A stretch of DNA of 64,000 nt from the NCBI RefSeq assembly GCF_900167345.1, contig NZ_FUXB01000015.1, positions 1 through 64,000 on the forward strand, given 5' to 3'. The notes beneath the pieces are model-generated. The model saw only the letters and a list, made by a program, of their open reading frames with translations, was not told the origin of the DNA and searched no databases. This document shows positions 9,445 to 17,534 of this stretch, one piece after another. Origin of the DNA: Vibrio cincinnatiensis DSM 19608 (GTDB taxonomy: Bacteria > Pseudomonadota > Gammaproteobacteria > Enterobacterales > Vibrionaceae). The translations under genes were made by a program, and so were the position numbers. The stretch's first letter is position 1, and each line of letters begins with the position of its first letter.

Positions 9445-10218
9445 ATGCGTCGTCCTGTAGTGATGGGTAACTGGAAACTAAATGGCAGCAAAGCAATGGT
9501 GACTGAGCTGCTCACGGGTCTTAATGCAGAATTAGAAGGTGTGACTGGCGTTGATGTGGCCGTTGCCCCACCAGCACTTTACCTAGATCTTGCTGAGCGC
9601 CTAATTAAAGAAGGCGGTAACAAGATGATTCTTGGTGCACAAAACACTGACCTAAACAACAGTGGTGCATTCACAGGTGATATGTCTCCAGCAATGCTGA
9701 AAGATTTCGGCGCTTCTCACATCATCATCGGCCACTCTGAGCGTCGTGATTACCACAATGAATCCGATGAGTTCGTTGCGAAAAAATTTGCATTCCTAAA
9801 AGAGAATGGCCTAACCCCGGTTTTCTGTATTGGTGAAACCGAAGCGCAAAACGAAGCGGGTGAAACCGAAGCGGTATGTGCTCGCCAAATCAATGCAGTC
9901 ATCGACGCATGTGGTGTTGAAGCATTCAATGGCGCGATCATCGCTTATGAACCCATCTGGGCAATCGGTACAGGTAAAGCCGCAACCGCAGACGATGCAC
10001 AACGCATTCACGCCTCTATCCGTGCGCTTATCGCAGCCAAAGATGCCGCAGTCGCAGAGCAAGTGATCATCCAATACGGTGGCAGCGTAAAACCTGAAAA
10101 TGCGGAAGCGTATTTCTCACAACCAGACATCGATGGTGCCTTGGTTGGTGGTGCATCTCTGGATGCGAAAAGCTTTGCCGCTATCGCTAAAGCAGCAGCA
10201 AAAATGAAAAATGCATAA
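9445..10218 (+). CDS. tpiA: Triosephosphate isomerase
   Basis: 257 residues from the ATG at 9445, preceded by GGAGAT; a longer open frame to 9358 adds a non-conserved hydrophobic stretch and is rejected. It interconverts dihydroxyacetone phosphate and glyceraldehyde 3-phosphate in glycolysis. Motifs: MGNWKLNG with the substrate lysine, IIGHSERR with the catalytic histidine, [14 protein letters not shown] with the catalytic glutamate and the flexible loop 6, and [10 protein letters not shown], which binds phosphate. Single gene followed by a clear terminator. Confidence 0.99.
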   Translation: MRRPVVMGNWKLNGSKAMVTELLTGLNAELEGVTGVDVAVAPPALYLDLAERLIKEGGNKMILGAQNTDLNNSGAFTGDMSPAMLKDFGASHIIIGHSERRDYHNESDEFVAKKFAFLKENGLTPVFCIGETEAQNEAGETEAVCARQINAVIDACGVEAFNGAIIAYEPIWAIGTGKAATADDAQRIHASIRALIAAKDAAVAEQVIIQYGGSVKPENAEAYFSQPDIDGALVGGASLDAKSFAAIAKAAAKMKNA

Positions 10219-10240
10219 ACCGCTTTAGGTTATGGTGAAT

Positions 10241-10264
10241 AAGGCCAGCATTGCTGGCCTTATT
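10241..10264. terminator. Terminator after tpiA
   Basis: Stem GGCCAGC / GCTGGCC (10243-10249 with 10253-10259), extended by flanking AA/TT, followed by TTATT. Confidence 0.85.
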
Positions 10265-10388
10265 ATTTCCCCACATCCACCTTCCCAAAGTGCCTCTGGC
10301 GTAGAAAGTATGAAAGAGGGTTTCGCCCTAGTCCCCTTTCATAAGATCAAGTATCCTTATCCCTTCATTCTTTACCTTGTTGTCCGCT

Positions 10389-11729
10389 ATGCATGATAAA
10401 CACGGCTTATTATCCGCTCCTATCCCTCAAGTATTACGTCAGATGACGCTTCCTATGACGGTTGGCATGGTCGCGGTGCTCATGTTTAACCTCGTGGATA
10501 CTTTTTTTATCTCCCTACTTGGCACTCAATCTTTAGCCGCGATCAGCTATACCTTCCCTGTGACATTCGGCTTGAACTGCATCACCATGGGAATAGGCGT
10601 TGGTTTATCAACTTGTATCGGACGAGCCTTAGGCCGAGGAGAGACTCAACAAGCCGCTCGCTTAAGTAGCCACGGGCTCTTGTTAGCCGTGAGCTTAGTG
10701 ATGTTGGCTGCTATGCTTGGGGTAATCACCATCGATATACTTTTTCCGTTACTCGGCGCACAAACGGAACTTATCCCACTCATCAAGCAATACATGCAAA
10801 TTTGGTATTTTACGATTCCGTTATTGGTTATCCCCATGGCAGGCAGCAGCGCAATTCGAGCCACAGGAGATACCAAAACTCCAGCTAAAATTATGTTACT
10901 CGCCGGAATCATCAATGGGGGGTTAGATCCCTTGCTTATCTTTGGCTATGGGCCAATACCTGCGTTGGGTATTCAGGGAGCAGCTATCGCTAGTGCCTGT
11001 TCATGGTTTGGAGCTCTAGTTTGCTCGTTGTATATTTTAGTTAAGCGAGAAAAACTATTAGCTGTCCCCCAATTTGCTCTCATCTACCAAGATTGGTTAC
11101 AAATCTTACGTATTGCAACTCCCGCCGCATTTTCCAGCGCCATGACCCCCATCAGCGGTGCACTCTTGATGATCATTCTTTCTCAACATGGAACAACCGC
11201 AGTTGCAGCCTTTGGAGCGGCTCAGCGTATTGAGTCGATACTACTATTAGTATTGATGTCTCTCACTTCTGCCTTAACTCCATTTATGGCACAAAACTTG
11301 GGCGCCAAACAACCTAAACGCAGCTTTGCTGGTTTATTTCTTGGCATGCGTTTTTCCATTCTGTTTCAAATGATGATCTTTATTATGATGGTGCCGCTCA
11401 GCATTCCACTGGCAGCGTTATTCTCTCAAGAACAGGCCGTACGTGATTTGCTCTGGCACTATTTGTTAGTCGTGCCAATCAGTTATGGCTTCCAAGGTAT
11501 TGTCATGATGCTGGTTTCGGCGTTGAATGCCCTGCACTTACCGATTAAAGCCTTTCAGTGGAGTTTTATGCGTCTCTTTATTTTTACTTTGCCCTCCGCT
11601 TGGCTTGGCTCACATTGGTATGGCGTCGAGGGGCTGTTTATTGGGATAGCATTAGGGAATGTTTGTGGTGGAACATTGGGCTATCTTTATGCGCTGTGGC
11701 TGCGACGACGATATATCATCACACAATAA
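10389..11729 (+). CDS. MATE family multidrug efflux transporter
   Basis: 446 residues from the ATG at 10389; TTG codons at 10377 and 10380 are possible alternative starts and no strong ribosome-binding site separates them. About twelve membrane helices arranged as two related halves: half one begins LRQMTLPMTVGMVAVLMFNLVDTFF, half two at about residue 230. GDTKTPAKIMLLAGIINGGLDPLLIFG in the middle of half one is typical of MatE domains. MATE proteins export cationic drugs and metabolites by sodium or proton antiport. The substrate cannot be told from sequence. It lies alone, convergent with rraA. Confidence 0.9.
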   Translation: MHDKHGLLSAPIPQVLRQMTLPMTVGMVAVLMFNLVDTFFISLLGTQSLAAISYTFPVTFGLNCITMGIGVGLSTCIGRALGRGETQQAARLSSHGLLLAVSLVMLAAMLGVITIDILFPLLGAQTELIPLIKQYMQIWYFTIPLLVIPMAGSSAIRATGDTKTPAKIMLLAGIINGGLDPLLIFGYGPIPALGIQGAAIASACSWFGALVCSLYILVKREKLLAVPQFALIYQDWLQILRIATPAAFSSAMTPISGALLMIILSQHGTTAVAAFGAAQRIESILLLVLMSLTSALTPFMAQNLGAKQPKRSFAGLFLGMRFSILFQMMIFIMMVPLSIPLAALFSQEQAVRDLLWHYLLVVPISYGFQGIVMMLVSALNALHLPIKAFQWSFMRLFIFTLPSAWLGSHWYGVEGLFIGIALGNVCGGTLGYLYALWLRRRYIITQ

Positions 11730-11730
11730 A

Positions 11731-11780
11731 AAAAACCAAGCCGAAAAAAACCAAGCCGATGCAGAACATCGGCTTGGTTT
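11731..11780. terminator. Bidirectional terminator between MATE gene and rraA, with duplicated arm
   Basis: Main stem AAACCAAGCCGATG / CATCGGCTTGGTTT (11748-11761 with 11767-11780), loop CAGAA, 14 base pairs. The left arm is partly duplicated just upstream (AAAAACCAAGCCG at 11731-11743), so two 5' arms compete for one 3' arm. Confidence 0.9.
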
Positions 11781-11809
11781 CAGTAAACACGCGATTTATG
11801 TGGGAAGTA

Positions 11810-12325
11810 TTACAGTTCTTCTAACTCAACATCCACCTCTAAGTCCACATTAAGGGGCTCAGGTGAAAGAATAATGCCCGTGTTGTCTGCATACAGATAA
11901 TCTTCCGGTAAGAAAGTGACACCAGCAAAGTTTACCGCCACATCCACTTCACCAATACCAAGAGAGATTGCGCCAACAGGTATCGAGGCCAGAGCCTGAA
12001 TGCCAATGCTCATCTCTTCAAGTTCATCCACTTCACGGACGCTGCCGTAAACGACAATGCCTTCCCATTCGTTTTCTTCAGCTATCGCCGCAAGTTCTGC
12101 ATCGATTAATGCACGGCGTAAAGAGCCACCACCATCAATCAGTAAAATACGTCCGACACCGTCTTGCTCCAATACTTCGCGGATTAAGCCGTTGTCTTCA
12201 AAACATTTAATGGTAGTCACTTGTCCAGCGAAGGATGCGCAGCCTCCAAAATTGCTAAACATGGGTTCTACCACATCAACTTGATCGAGATAGATATCGC
12301 ATAGCGCAGAGGTGTTGTATTCCAT
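11810..12325 (-). CDS. rraA: Regulator of ribonuclease E activity A
   Basis: 171 residues. RraA binds the C-terminal degradosome scaffold of RNase E and slows decay of many mRNAs. Conserved parts: [19 protein letters not shown] near the start, [16 protein letters not shown], and [14 protein letters not shown]. The fold is that of class II aldolase-like HMG/CHA proteins but RraA has no known catalysis. It follows menA on the same strand after about 75 bases, the same order as in E. coli (hslVU-menA-rraA). Confidence 0.96.
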   Translation of the reverse strand: MEYNTSALCDIYLDQVDVVEPMFSNFGGCASFAGQVTTIKCFEDNGLIREVLEQDGVGRILLIDGGGSLRRALIDAELAAIAEENEWEGIVVYGSVREVDELEEMSIGIQALASIPVGAISLGIGEVDVAVNFAGVTFLPEDYLYADNTGIILSPEPLNVDLEVDVELEEL

Positions 12326-12400
12326 AGCTTTACTCTCTTAACGAACCGTTATCCCACGAGTATATAGTGTCAGTAAGTCAATGCAATGATAGAACGCAAA

Positions 12401-13318
12401 TTAACTGGTGAGAGTTTGAGCTATCACCACTCCAACAAATAAAAGGTTGGTGATCAGAGAACATTTCACCACAACCGGAAGCATCGGAGCTATCTGCGCA
12501 GGTTTATTGGTTGCCCATACCGCACGGCCATGTTGCAGAACAACAATGACACTCAACAGGAAGGGTAGACTTATCCAAAGCGGCTTATCTTGCATCAGTA
12601 AATAACTGGCAAACGAAAGCACCGCCCCCGACAGCAGTAAGAAATGGTACGTTTTAGCACGTTGTTGCCCCAAACGAACTGGAATCGTACGTTTGCCACA
12701 TTCCGCATCATTTTCAATGTCGCGCATATTATTAACATTGAGTACGGCTACGGCCAATAAACCACAGCCAAGTGATGGCAAAAAGAGGCTCCACTCAATG
12801 TGGCCAGTATGCAGAAAATAACTGCCAGAAACCCCAAGTAAACCAAAAAAGAGGAATACGGAGAGGTCACCCAACCCAACGTAACCATACGGTTTATTAC
12901 CGACGGTGTAAGCCACAGCCGCCAGCATGGCTAAAATCCCTAAGCCAATAAAAGCAAGAATACTGTGCAAGCTCTCTAGCGAATAAAATACCAACGCCAG
13001 ACCAGCAAAAATCGTCAACACGATATTGATGACCATCGCCTGTTTCATATCCACCAAAGAGACCGCGCCCGACTGAATCGCCCGCATCGGCCCCAGACGT
13101 TTTTCGTTATCGGTCCCTTTTACCGCATCGCCATAATCATTGGCTAAATTCGACAGAATTTGCAGTAACGTCGCCGTTAATAACGCCAACAAAGTCACTG
13201 GCACAGAAAAATGCCCAGATGAAAATGCTAAGGCAGTACCAGTAAAAATAGAAACCAGCGCGAGAGGAAGCGTTTTTGGCCTTGCAGCATCCACCCAAAT
13301 ACGTAAAGAATTATTCAT
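12401..13318 (-). CDS. menA: 1,4-dihydroxy-2-naphthoate octaprenyltransferase
   Basis: 305 residues from the ATG at 13318 (MNNSLRIWVDAARPKTLPLAL); an open frame extending to 13393 runs into the hslVU terminator and is rejected. Membrane prenyltransferase of the UbiA family that attaches the octaprenyl tail to DHNA in menaquinone synthesis. The first aspartate-rich site NLANDYGDAVKGTDNE and the second NMRDIENDAECGKRT are seen, with about eight or nine membrane helices. Menaquinone is the electron donor for the fumarate reductase at the left end of the window. Confidence 0.95.
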   Translation of the reverse strand: MNNSLRIWVDAARPKTLPLALVSIFTGTALAFSSGHFSVPVTLLALLTATLLQILSNLANDYGDAVKGTDNEKRLGPMRAIQSGAVSLVDMKQAMVINIVLTIFAGLALVFYSLESLHSILAFIGLGILAMLAAVAYTVGNKPYGYVGLGDLSVFLFFGLLGVSGSYFLHTGHIEWSLFLPSLGCGLLAVAVLNVNNMRDIENDAECGKRTIPVRLGQQRAKTYHFLLLSGAVLSFASYLLMQDKPLWISLPFLLSVIVVLQHGRAVWATNKPAQIAPMLPVVVKCSLITNLLFVGVVIAQTLTS

Positions 13319-13373
13319 AACGATAATATATGACCGAACATGGAGGCCCAGTATACGCGTAAATGAGGCAGAT

Positions 13374-13401
13374 AAAAAAGCCCACCAGATCAAGGTGGGC
13401 T
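13374..13401 (-). terminator. Terminator of hslVU
   Basis: Read on the minus strand: AGCCCACC - TTGATCT - GGTGGGCT followed by TTTTTT (13401 down to 13374). It lies just past the hslU stop and upstream of menA. Confidence 0.9.
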
Positions 13402-13407
13402 AAGAAA

Positions 13408-14739
13408 TTACAAGATAAAGCGGCTTAAATCTTCGTCTTCAACCAATTCACTTAAACGACTGCGAACATAAGCGGCGTCAATCGTGAACTCACTTCCCGA
13501 CTTTTCTGTTGCATCATAAGAGATGTCATCCATCAAGCGTTCCATCACCGTATGCAAACGACGGGCTCCGATATTCTCCGTACTTTCATTTACTTGCCAC
13601 GCAGCATCGGCAATTTGTTTAATGCCATCTTCAGTAAAAGCAATTTGCACATTTTCTGTTTTCATCAAGGCGATATATTGCTCAGTCAAAGACGCTTTGG
13701 GTTCAGTCAAAATACGTTTGAAATCATTGCTAGAGAGCGCCTCTAACTCAACTCGAATGGGAAGACGCCCTTGTAATTCAGGGATCAGGTCTGAGGGTTT
13801 AGCTACTTGGAAAGCCCCAGAAGCAATGAATAAAATGTGATCGGTTTTGACCATACCATGCTTAGTCGAAACGGTGCTGCCTTCAATCAACGGCAGAAGA
13901 TCACGCTGCACCCCTTCACGAGAAACATCAGGGCCAGAACTTTCACCGCGCTTACAAATTTTGTCGATTTCATCAATAAAGACGATACCATTGTTTTCCA
14001 CGTTGTAGATGGCCTGATCTTTTAACTCTTCCTGATTGACCAATTTCGCCGCTTCTTCTTCCACTAACGCTTTCAACGCATCTTTAATTTTCAACTTGCG
14101 TTTTTTCTTAGTATCACCCGCGAGGTTTTGGAATAAACCTTGTAGCTGGTTGGTCATCTCTTCCATACCGGGAGGAGCCATGATCTCAACCCCCATTTGT
14201 GGTACCGCGACATTGATTTCAATCTCTTTATCATCTAGCTTGCCTTCACGCAGTTTTTTTCGAAAAACTTGGCGAGTAGTAGAAGACTCATCACTCTGCT
14301 CTGATTGTCCCCAAGCATCACGAGCAGGTGGTAGCAACGCATCGAGCACTCGCTCTTCTGCCAGCTCTTCCGCTCGGAATTTCACTTTTTCCATGGCTTG
14401 TTGATGAGTCAGTTTTACGGCAACATCGGTTAAATCACGGATGATGGTTTCCACTTCCTTACCCACATACCCCACTTCGGTAAATTTGGTCGCTTCCACT
14501 TTAATAAAAGGGGCATTCGCCAATTTCGCCAGACGGCGAGCAATCTCCGTTTTACCAACCCCAGTTGGGCCAATCATCAAAATATTCTTAGGGGTCACTT
14601 CAACACGTAAACTTTCATCAAGCTGCATACGTCGCCAACGGTTACGCAGAGCAATGGCTACCGCACGTTTGGCTTTATCTTGACCGATAATATGACGGTT
14701 TAATTCGTGAACAATCTCACGAGGAGTCATTTCTGACAT
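13408..14739 (-). CDS. hslU: HslU, ATPase subunit of the HslVU protease
   Basis: 443 residues. AAA+ unfoldase that feeds substrates into the HslV chamber. N-terminal [24 protein letters not shown], Walker A GPTGVGKT (residues 57-64), then the inserted I-domain (about 110-240, charged), Walker [10 protein letters not shown], sensor region and a C-terminal DLSRFIL tail, which docks into HslV. Thirty-eight bases separate it from hslV upstream. Heat-shock expression is supported by the sigma-32-type promoter before hslV. Confidence 0.98.
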   Translation of the reverse strand: MSEMTPREIVHELNRHIIGQDKAKRAVAIALRNRWRRMQLDESLRVEVTPKNILMIGPTGVGKTEIARRLAKLANAPFIKVEATKFTEVGYVGKEVETIIRDLTDVAVKLTHQQAMEKVKFRAEELAEERVLDALLPPARDAWGQSEQSDESSTTRQVFRKKLREGKLDDKEIEINVAVPQMGVEIMAPPGMEEMTNQLQGLFQNLAGDTKKKRKLKIKDALKALVEEEAAKLVNQEELKDQAIYNVENNGIVFIDEIDKICKRGESSGPDVSREGVQRDLLPLIEGSTVSTKHGMVKTDHILFIASGAFQVAKPSDLIPELQGRLPIRVELEALSSNDFKRILTEPKASLTEQYIALMKTENVQIAFTEDGIKQIADAAWQVNESTENIGARRLHTVMERLMDDISYDATEKSGSEFTIDAAYVRSRLSELVEDEDLSRFIL

Positions 14740-14777
14740 GATCGATTCCTTAACATTCGCTTTCGGTAGGCACCGAA

Positions 14778-15332
14778 TTATTGGTTTTCCTGAGCGATCA
14801 ACGCTTGAGGAATTTCTAGCTCTTCAATGGTGTGTTGATGGTTGGTAAATACGCAGATATCCCCGGCAATATTGAGTGCCTTTTCAGCAATCGCTCTTGC
14901 ATCTAGCTCGGTATTTTCTAATAAAGCAATAGCCGCAGCCTGAGCAAAGTTACCGCCTGAGCCAATAGCAATCAAATCGTGTTCTGGCTGAACCACATCA
15001 CCATTACCAGTAATAATCAACGATGCAGTTTCATCCGCAACGGCCAAAATCGCCTCTAAGCGGCGCAAAGCACGATCACTTCGCCAATCTTTCGCCAGTT
15101 CTACCGCAGCTTTGGTCAAATGGCCTTGGTGCATTTGTAATTTGCTTTCAAAGCGTTCAAATAAAGTAAAAGCATCCGCAGTGCCACCAGCGAATCCCGC
15201 GAGAACTTTATTGTTGTATAACCGACGGACTTTACGCGCATTGCCTTTCATGACGGTATTGCCCAATGAGACTTGCCCATCTCCGGCAATGACCACTTTA
15301 TTATTACGACGTACAGATACGATGGTAGTCAC
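14778..15332 (-). CDS. hslV: HslV, peptidase subunit of the HslVU protease
   Basis: 184 residues. The sequence starts [10 protein letters not shown], so Thr becomes the N-terminal nucleophile after Met removal, as in proteasome beta subunits. [22 protein letters not shown] and [17 protein letters not shown] are standard HslV motifs. It forms a dodecamer that HslU caps. First gene of the hslVU operon. Confidence 0.98.
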   Translation of the reverse strand: MTTIVSVRRNNKVVIAGDGQVSLGNTVMKGNARKVRRLYNNKVLAGFAGGTADAFTLFERFESKLQMHQGHLTKAAVELAKDWRSDRALRRLEAILAVADETASLIITGNGDVVQPEHDLIAIGSGGNFAQAAAIALLENTELDARAIAEKALNIAGDICVFTNHQHTIEELEIPQALIAQENQ

Positions 15333-15373
15333 GTGAGGACCTCTTTATGCTTTTCACTAGGATGTTAGAGAGT

Positions 15374-15404
15374 ATATGAGGATAAGAAGAAAACATTTCA
15401 AGGG
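15374..15404 (-). promoter_or_regulatory. Sigma-32 promoter of hslVU
   Basis: Minus strand: CCCTTGAAA (15404-15396), 14 bases, CCTCATAT (15381-15374). The -35 box is the full heat-shock consensus CTTGAAA and the -10 differs at one base from CCCCATnT. It lies about 42 bases before the hslV start. Confidence 0.85.
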
Positions 15405-15521
15405 AAAAACCTTGTTTCTCATGATGAGATCGAGCCCTTAACGCTGATTGGCAAGCATATGACGGCCGAATCTCAGTGAGATTTAAATAGCCGCAAAGCG
15501 CTATTCGACTCTAGGGTGGAT

Positions 15522-15555
15522 AAAAAAGAAGGCATCACCCTAGGGTTTTGCCTTC
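15522..15555 (-). terminator. Terminator of ftsN
   Basis: On the minus strand GAAGGCA (15555-15549) pairs with TGCCTTC (15534-15528), followed by TTTTTTA. The loop itself contains the small palindrome ACCCTAGGGT. Confidence 0.8.
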
Positions 15556-15570
15556 TCATACTGATTGATT

Positions 15571-16113
15571 TTATTGCTGTTCTTTCCAAATGGCGCAAGG
15601 CTCAATTTTAGCGCGCTGCAATTTATGTCGATCACGTTCTGCCTCACGCTTAAACGTATAAGGCCCTAAAACGACTCGATACCAGCTACTGTCTTCTTTC
15701 TTACGAATTTTGCTATTCAAGCCTTGAAAAGCGATATCCAACTTACGTGCTTCTGCCTGTTGCAGCGTCTTATAAGCTCCACACTGCATAATGTATGGAA
15801 TCTCTGAAACCTCTTGCTCTTTGGCGATCACCTCAATCTCACGATTCGGTAACGACTCAACATAATCCCATTTCTCTGTAGGTGGCGGAGGGATTCTTTC
15901 GGTCGGTGTTACCTTCGGTTTGCTTGTCGACACCGCAGTGCTTTTCGGTGCGGCAGGCTCTGGTGCCAAGCTCAACCGATACAAACCGTAGATAAACCCA
16001 CTCAATAGAATGAGTGCCAGCAACCCACTACGCCAAGGTTTACGGCGGGGAGGAGCTTTTCTGGTCGGCTTTTTTGGGCTACGACCACGCCTTACATAAT
16101 CTTTATTCGCCAC
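15571..16113 (-). CDS. ftsN: Cell division protein FtsN (short form)
   Basis: 180 residues if the GTG at 16113 is used, giving MANKDYVRRGRSPKK, the usual FtsN start; a TTG at 16125 is also in frame. A short basic cytoplasmic tail is followed by one membrane helix (about 31-50), a proline-rich periplasmic linker and a C-terminal SPOR domain (about 105-180, IMQCGAYKTLQQAEARK, WYRVVLGPYTFKREAERD) that binds denuded peptidoglycan at the septum. FtsN triggers septal wall synthesis. It is much shorter than E. coli FtsN (319 residues), because the linker is short. Position between cytR and hslV is as in E. coli. Confidence 0.9.
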   Translation of the reverse strand: MANKDYVRRGRSPKKPTRKAPPRRKPWRSGLLALILLSGFIYGLYRLSLAPEPAAPKSTAVSTSKPKVTPTERIPPPPTEKWDYVESLPNREIEVIAKEQEVSEIPYIMQCGAYKTLQQAEARKLDIAFQGLNSKIRKKEDSSWYRVVLGPYTFKREAERDRHKLQRAKIEPCAIWKEQQ

Positions 16114-16238
16114 AGACAAATTCAAAGGTTGACAACTTTGCCCACATGGTAATGTAGTTTGCGTGCAGATAACAGCATCAAAATGTCAGCAAAAACGTAA
16201 ATGTTTGTACAACATTGCAGTAAACCTTAAACCTCTTA

Positions 16239-17246
16239 CTATAAGATTCTTGGTGGTGCCGCACTTTCTCTCACAACTAAATGCGTTTCCAACAAGCGAG
16301 AACCTGCTCTCACATCATGCCCACGCAGTAGTTCTAACATCATTAACATGGCTTGACGGCCAATCTCATAACGAGGCTGTGAAATGGTGGTTAGCGGTGG
16401 ATCGCAATATTGGGCAAACTGAATGTCATCAAATCCCACTACCGATAAATCTTGTGGAACACGTAACCCCAATCGTTTGGCTTCTTGCATGGCACCAATG
16501 GCCATTGCATCGTTATGACAGAAAATTGCGGTCGGCGGCTCAGATAAAGCCAATAGCTGACGAACGGCTTTAGCACCAGAATCAAAGGTAAAATCCCCCA
16601 CCACATGGTAACTAGGATTTTTTGTCAAACCAGCTCGACGTAACGCCTGCTGATATCCTTGCTGACGAAATTCACACAAAACAGCCCCTTCTGGACCACT
16701 GATCTGAGCGATACGTTTATGGCCCATTTGAGTTAAATAGTTAACCGCTTCAAACGCAGAGGTCAGGTTATCAATATGCACCGTCGGCAATTCAAGTTCA
16801 GGAGCATACTCACATGCCATCACCATGGGGGGCAGATTTTTTTGTTCTGATTTACTGACATCAAAAGGTAAGTCAGCCCCCAGCAATAACATCCCGTCCG
16901 CTTGTTTGGTGAACACCAAATTGACAAAGGAACTTTCTCTTTTTCGCTGTTGGCCACTATCTCCCAATAATACGAGGTAACCATGTTCCATCGCGGCATC
17001 TTCAATGCCACGGATGATCTCGGTATAATACGGATCGCAAATATCAGGAACAATTGCCACAATGGTTTTGGATTCATTACGTCGCAAATTACGCGCTAAA
17101 GAATTAGGGGAATAGCCAGCTTCCAAAACCGCCTCTTCCACTCGTTTACGAGTTGATGTGGAGACTTTTTCTGGGTTCATCAACGCTCGAGATACCGTAG
17201 CGGTAGAGACACCAGCAAGCTGGGCAACATCCTTCATTGTCGCCAT
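16239..17246 (-). CDS. cytR: LacI-family transcriptional repressor CytR
   Basis: 335 residues. N-terminal LacI helix-turn-helix (MKDVAQLAGVSTATVSRALMNP) and hinge, then a periplasmic-binding-type effector domain. In E. coli CytR represses nucleoside uptake and catabolism genes together with CRP and is released by cytidine; in V. cholerae it has been linked to competence and biofilm control. Assignment as CytR rather than another LacI protein rests on order priA-cytR-ftsN, as in E. coli, and the overall sequence. Upstream lie a CRP-like site and a CytR-like octamer. Confidence 0.93.
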   Translation of the reverse strand: MATMKDVAQLAGVSTATVSRALMNPEKVSTSTRKRVEEAVLEAGYSPNSLARNLRRNESKTIVAIVPDICDPYYTEIIRGIEDAAMEHGYLVLLGDSGQQRKRESSFVNLVFTKQADGMLLLGADLPFDVSKSEQKNLPPMVMACEYAPELELPTVHIDNLTSAFEAVNYLTQMGHKRIAQISGPEGAVLCEFRQQGYQQALRRAGLTKNPSYHVVGDFTFDSGAKAVRQLLALSEPPTAIFCHNDAMAIGAMQEAKRLGLRVPQDLSVVGFDDIQFAQYCDPPLTTISQPRYEIGRQAMLMMLELLRGHDVRAGSRLLETHLVVRESAAPPRIL

Positions 17247-17397
17247 GTTCAGTTTATCCTCTCTATGTTCTTCATCCTTTGGCCAGCCTTTCGATATTCA
17301 TTCGTCGCAAGCGTGTAAAATGGCGTTCAGTAACAATAATGATGCTCCGCCATCTCACAAGCTCAGTTTCACAAGGATTCACGAAAACGATTCACTG

Positions 17398-17418
17398 ACA
17401 CTATCATGCTGATAGTGT
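17398..17418. promoter_or_regulatory. 21-bp perfect palindrome upstream of cytR
   Basis: ACACTATCA-TGC-TGATAGTGT, nine-base arms with a three-base centre, about 150 bases before the cytR start. No T-run follows it on the minus strand, so it looks more like an operator or a leader hairpin than a terminator. Confidence 0.5.
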
Positions 17419-17458
17419 ATTGTTTTCTGTAGAGAAAGTTACGGCTTAATTAACAAAT

Positions 17459-17487
17459 TTTGCATTACAAGTGTGATACCAGTCACG
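17459..17487. promoter_or_regulatory. CRP-like site and CytR-like octamer upstream of cytR
   Basis: TGTGA-TACCAG-TCACG (17472-17487) matches nine of ten fixed positions of the CRP consensus. Next to it TTTGCATT (17459-17466) matches seven of eight bases of the CytR octamer GTTGCATT. CytR acts with CRP in relatives, so autoregulation of cytR is a reasonable inference. Confidence 0.5.
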
Positions 17488-17534
17488 TTCAAAGAGTTTT
17501 CAATTTATCCCAAGATAAGTGATACCGGCTAGCC

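Noticed and set aside
16163..16573. Open frame overlapping cytR in the opposite direction
   Set aside because: Most of it is antisense to the conserved cytR C-terminus; no ribosome-binding site.
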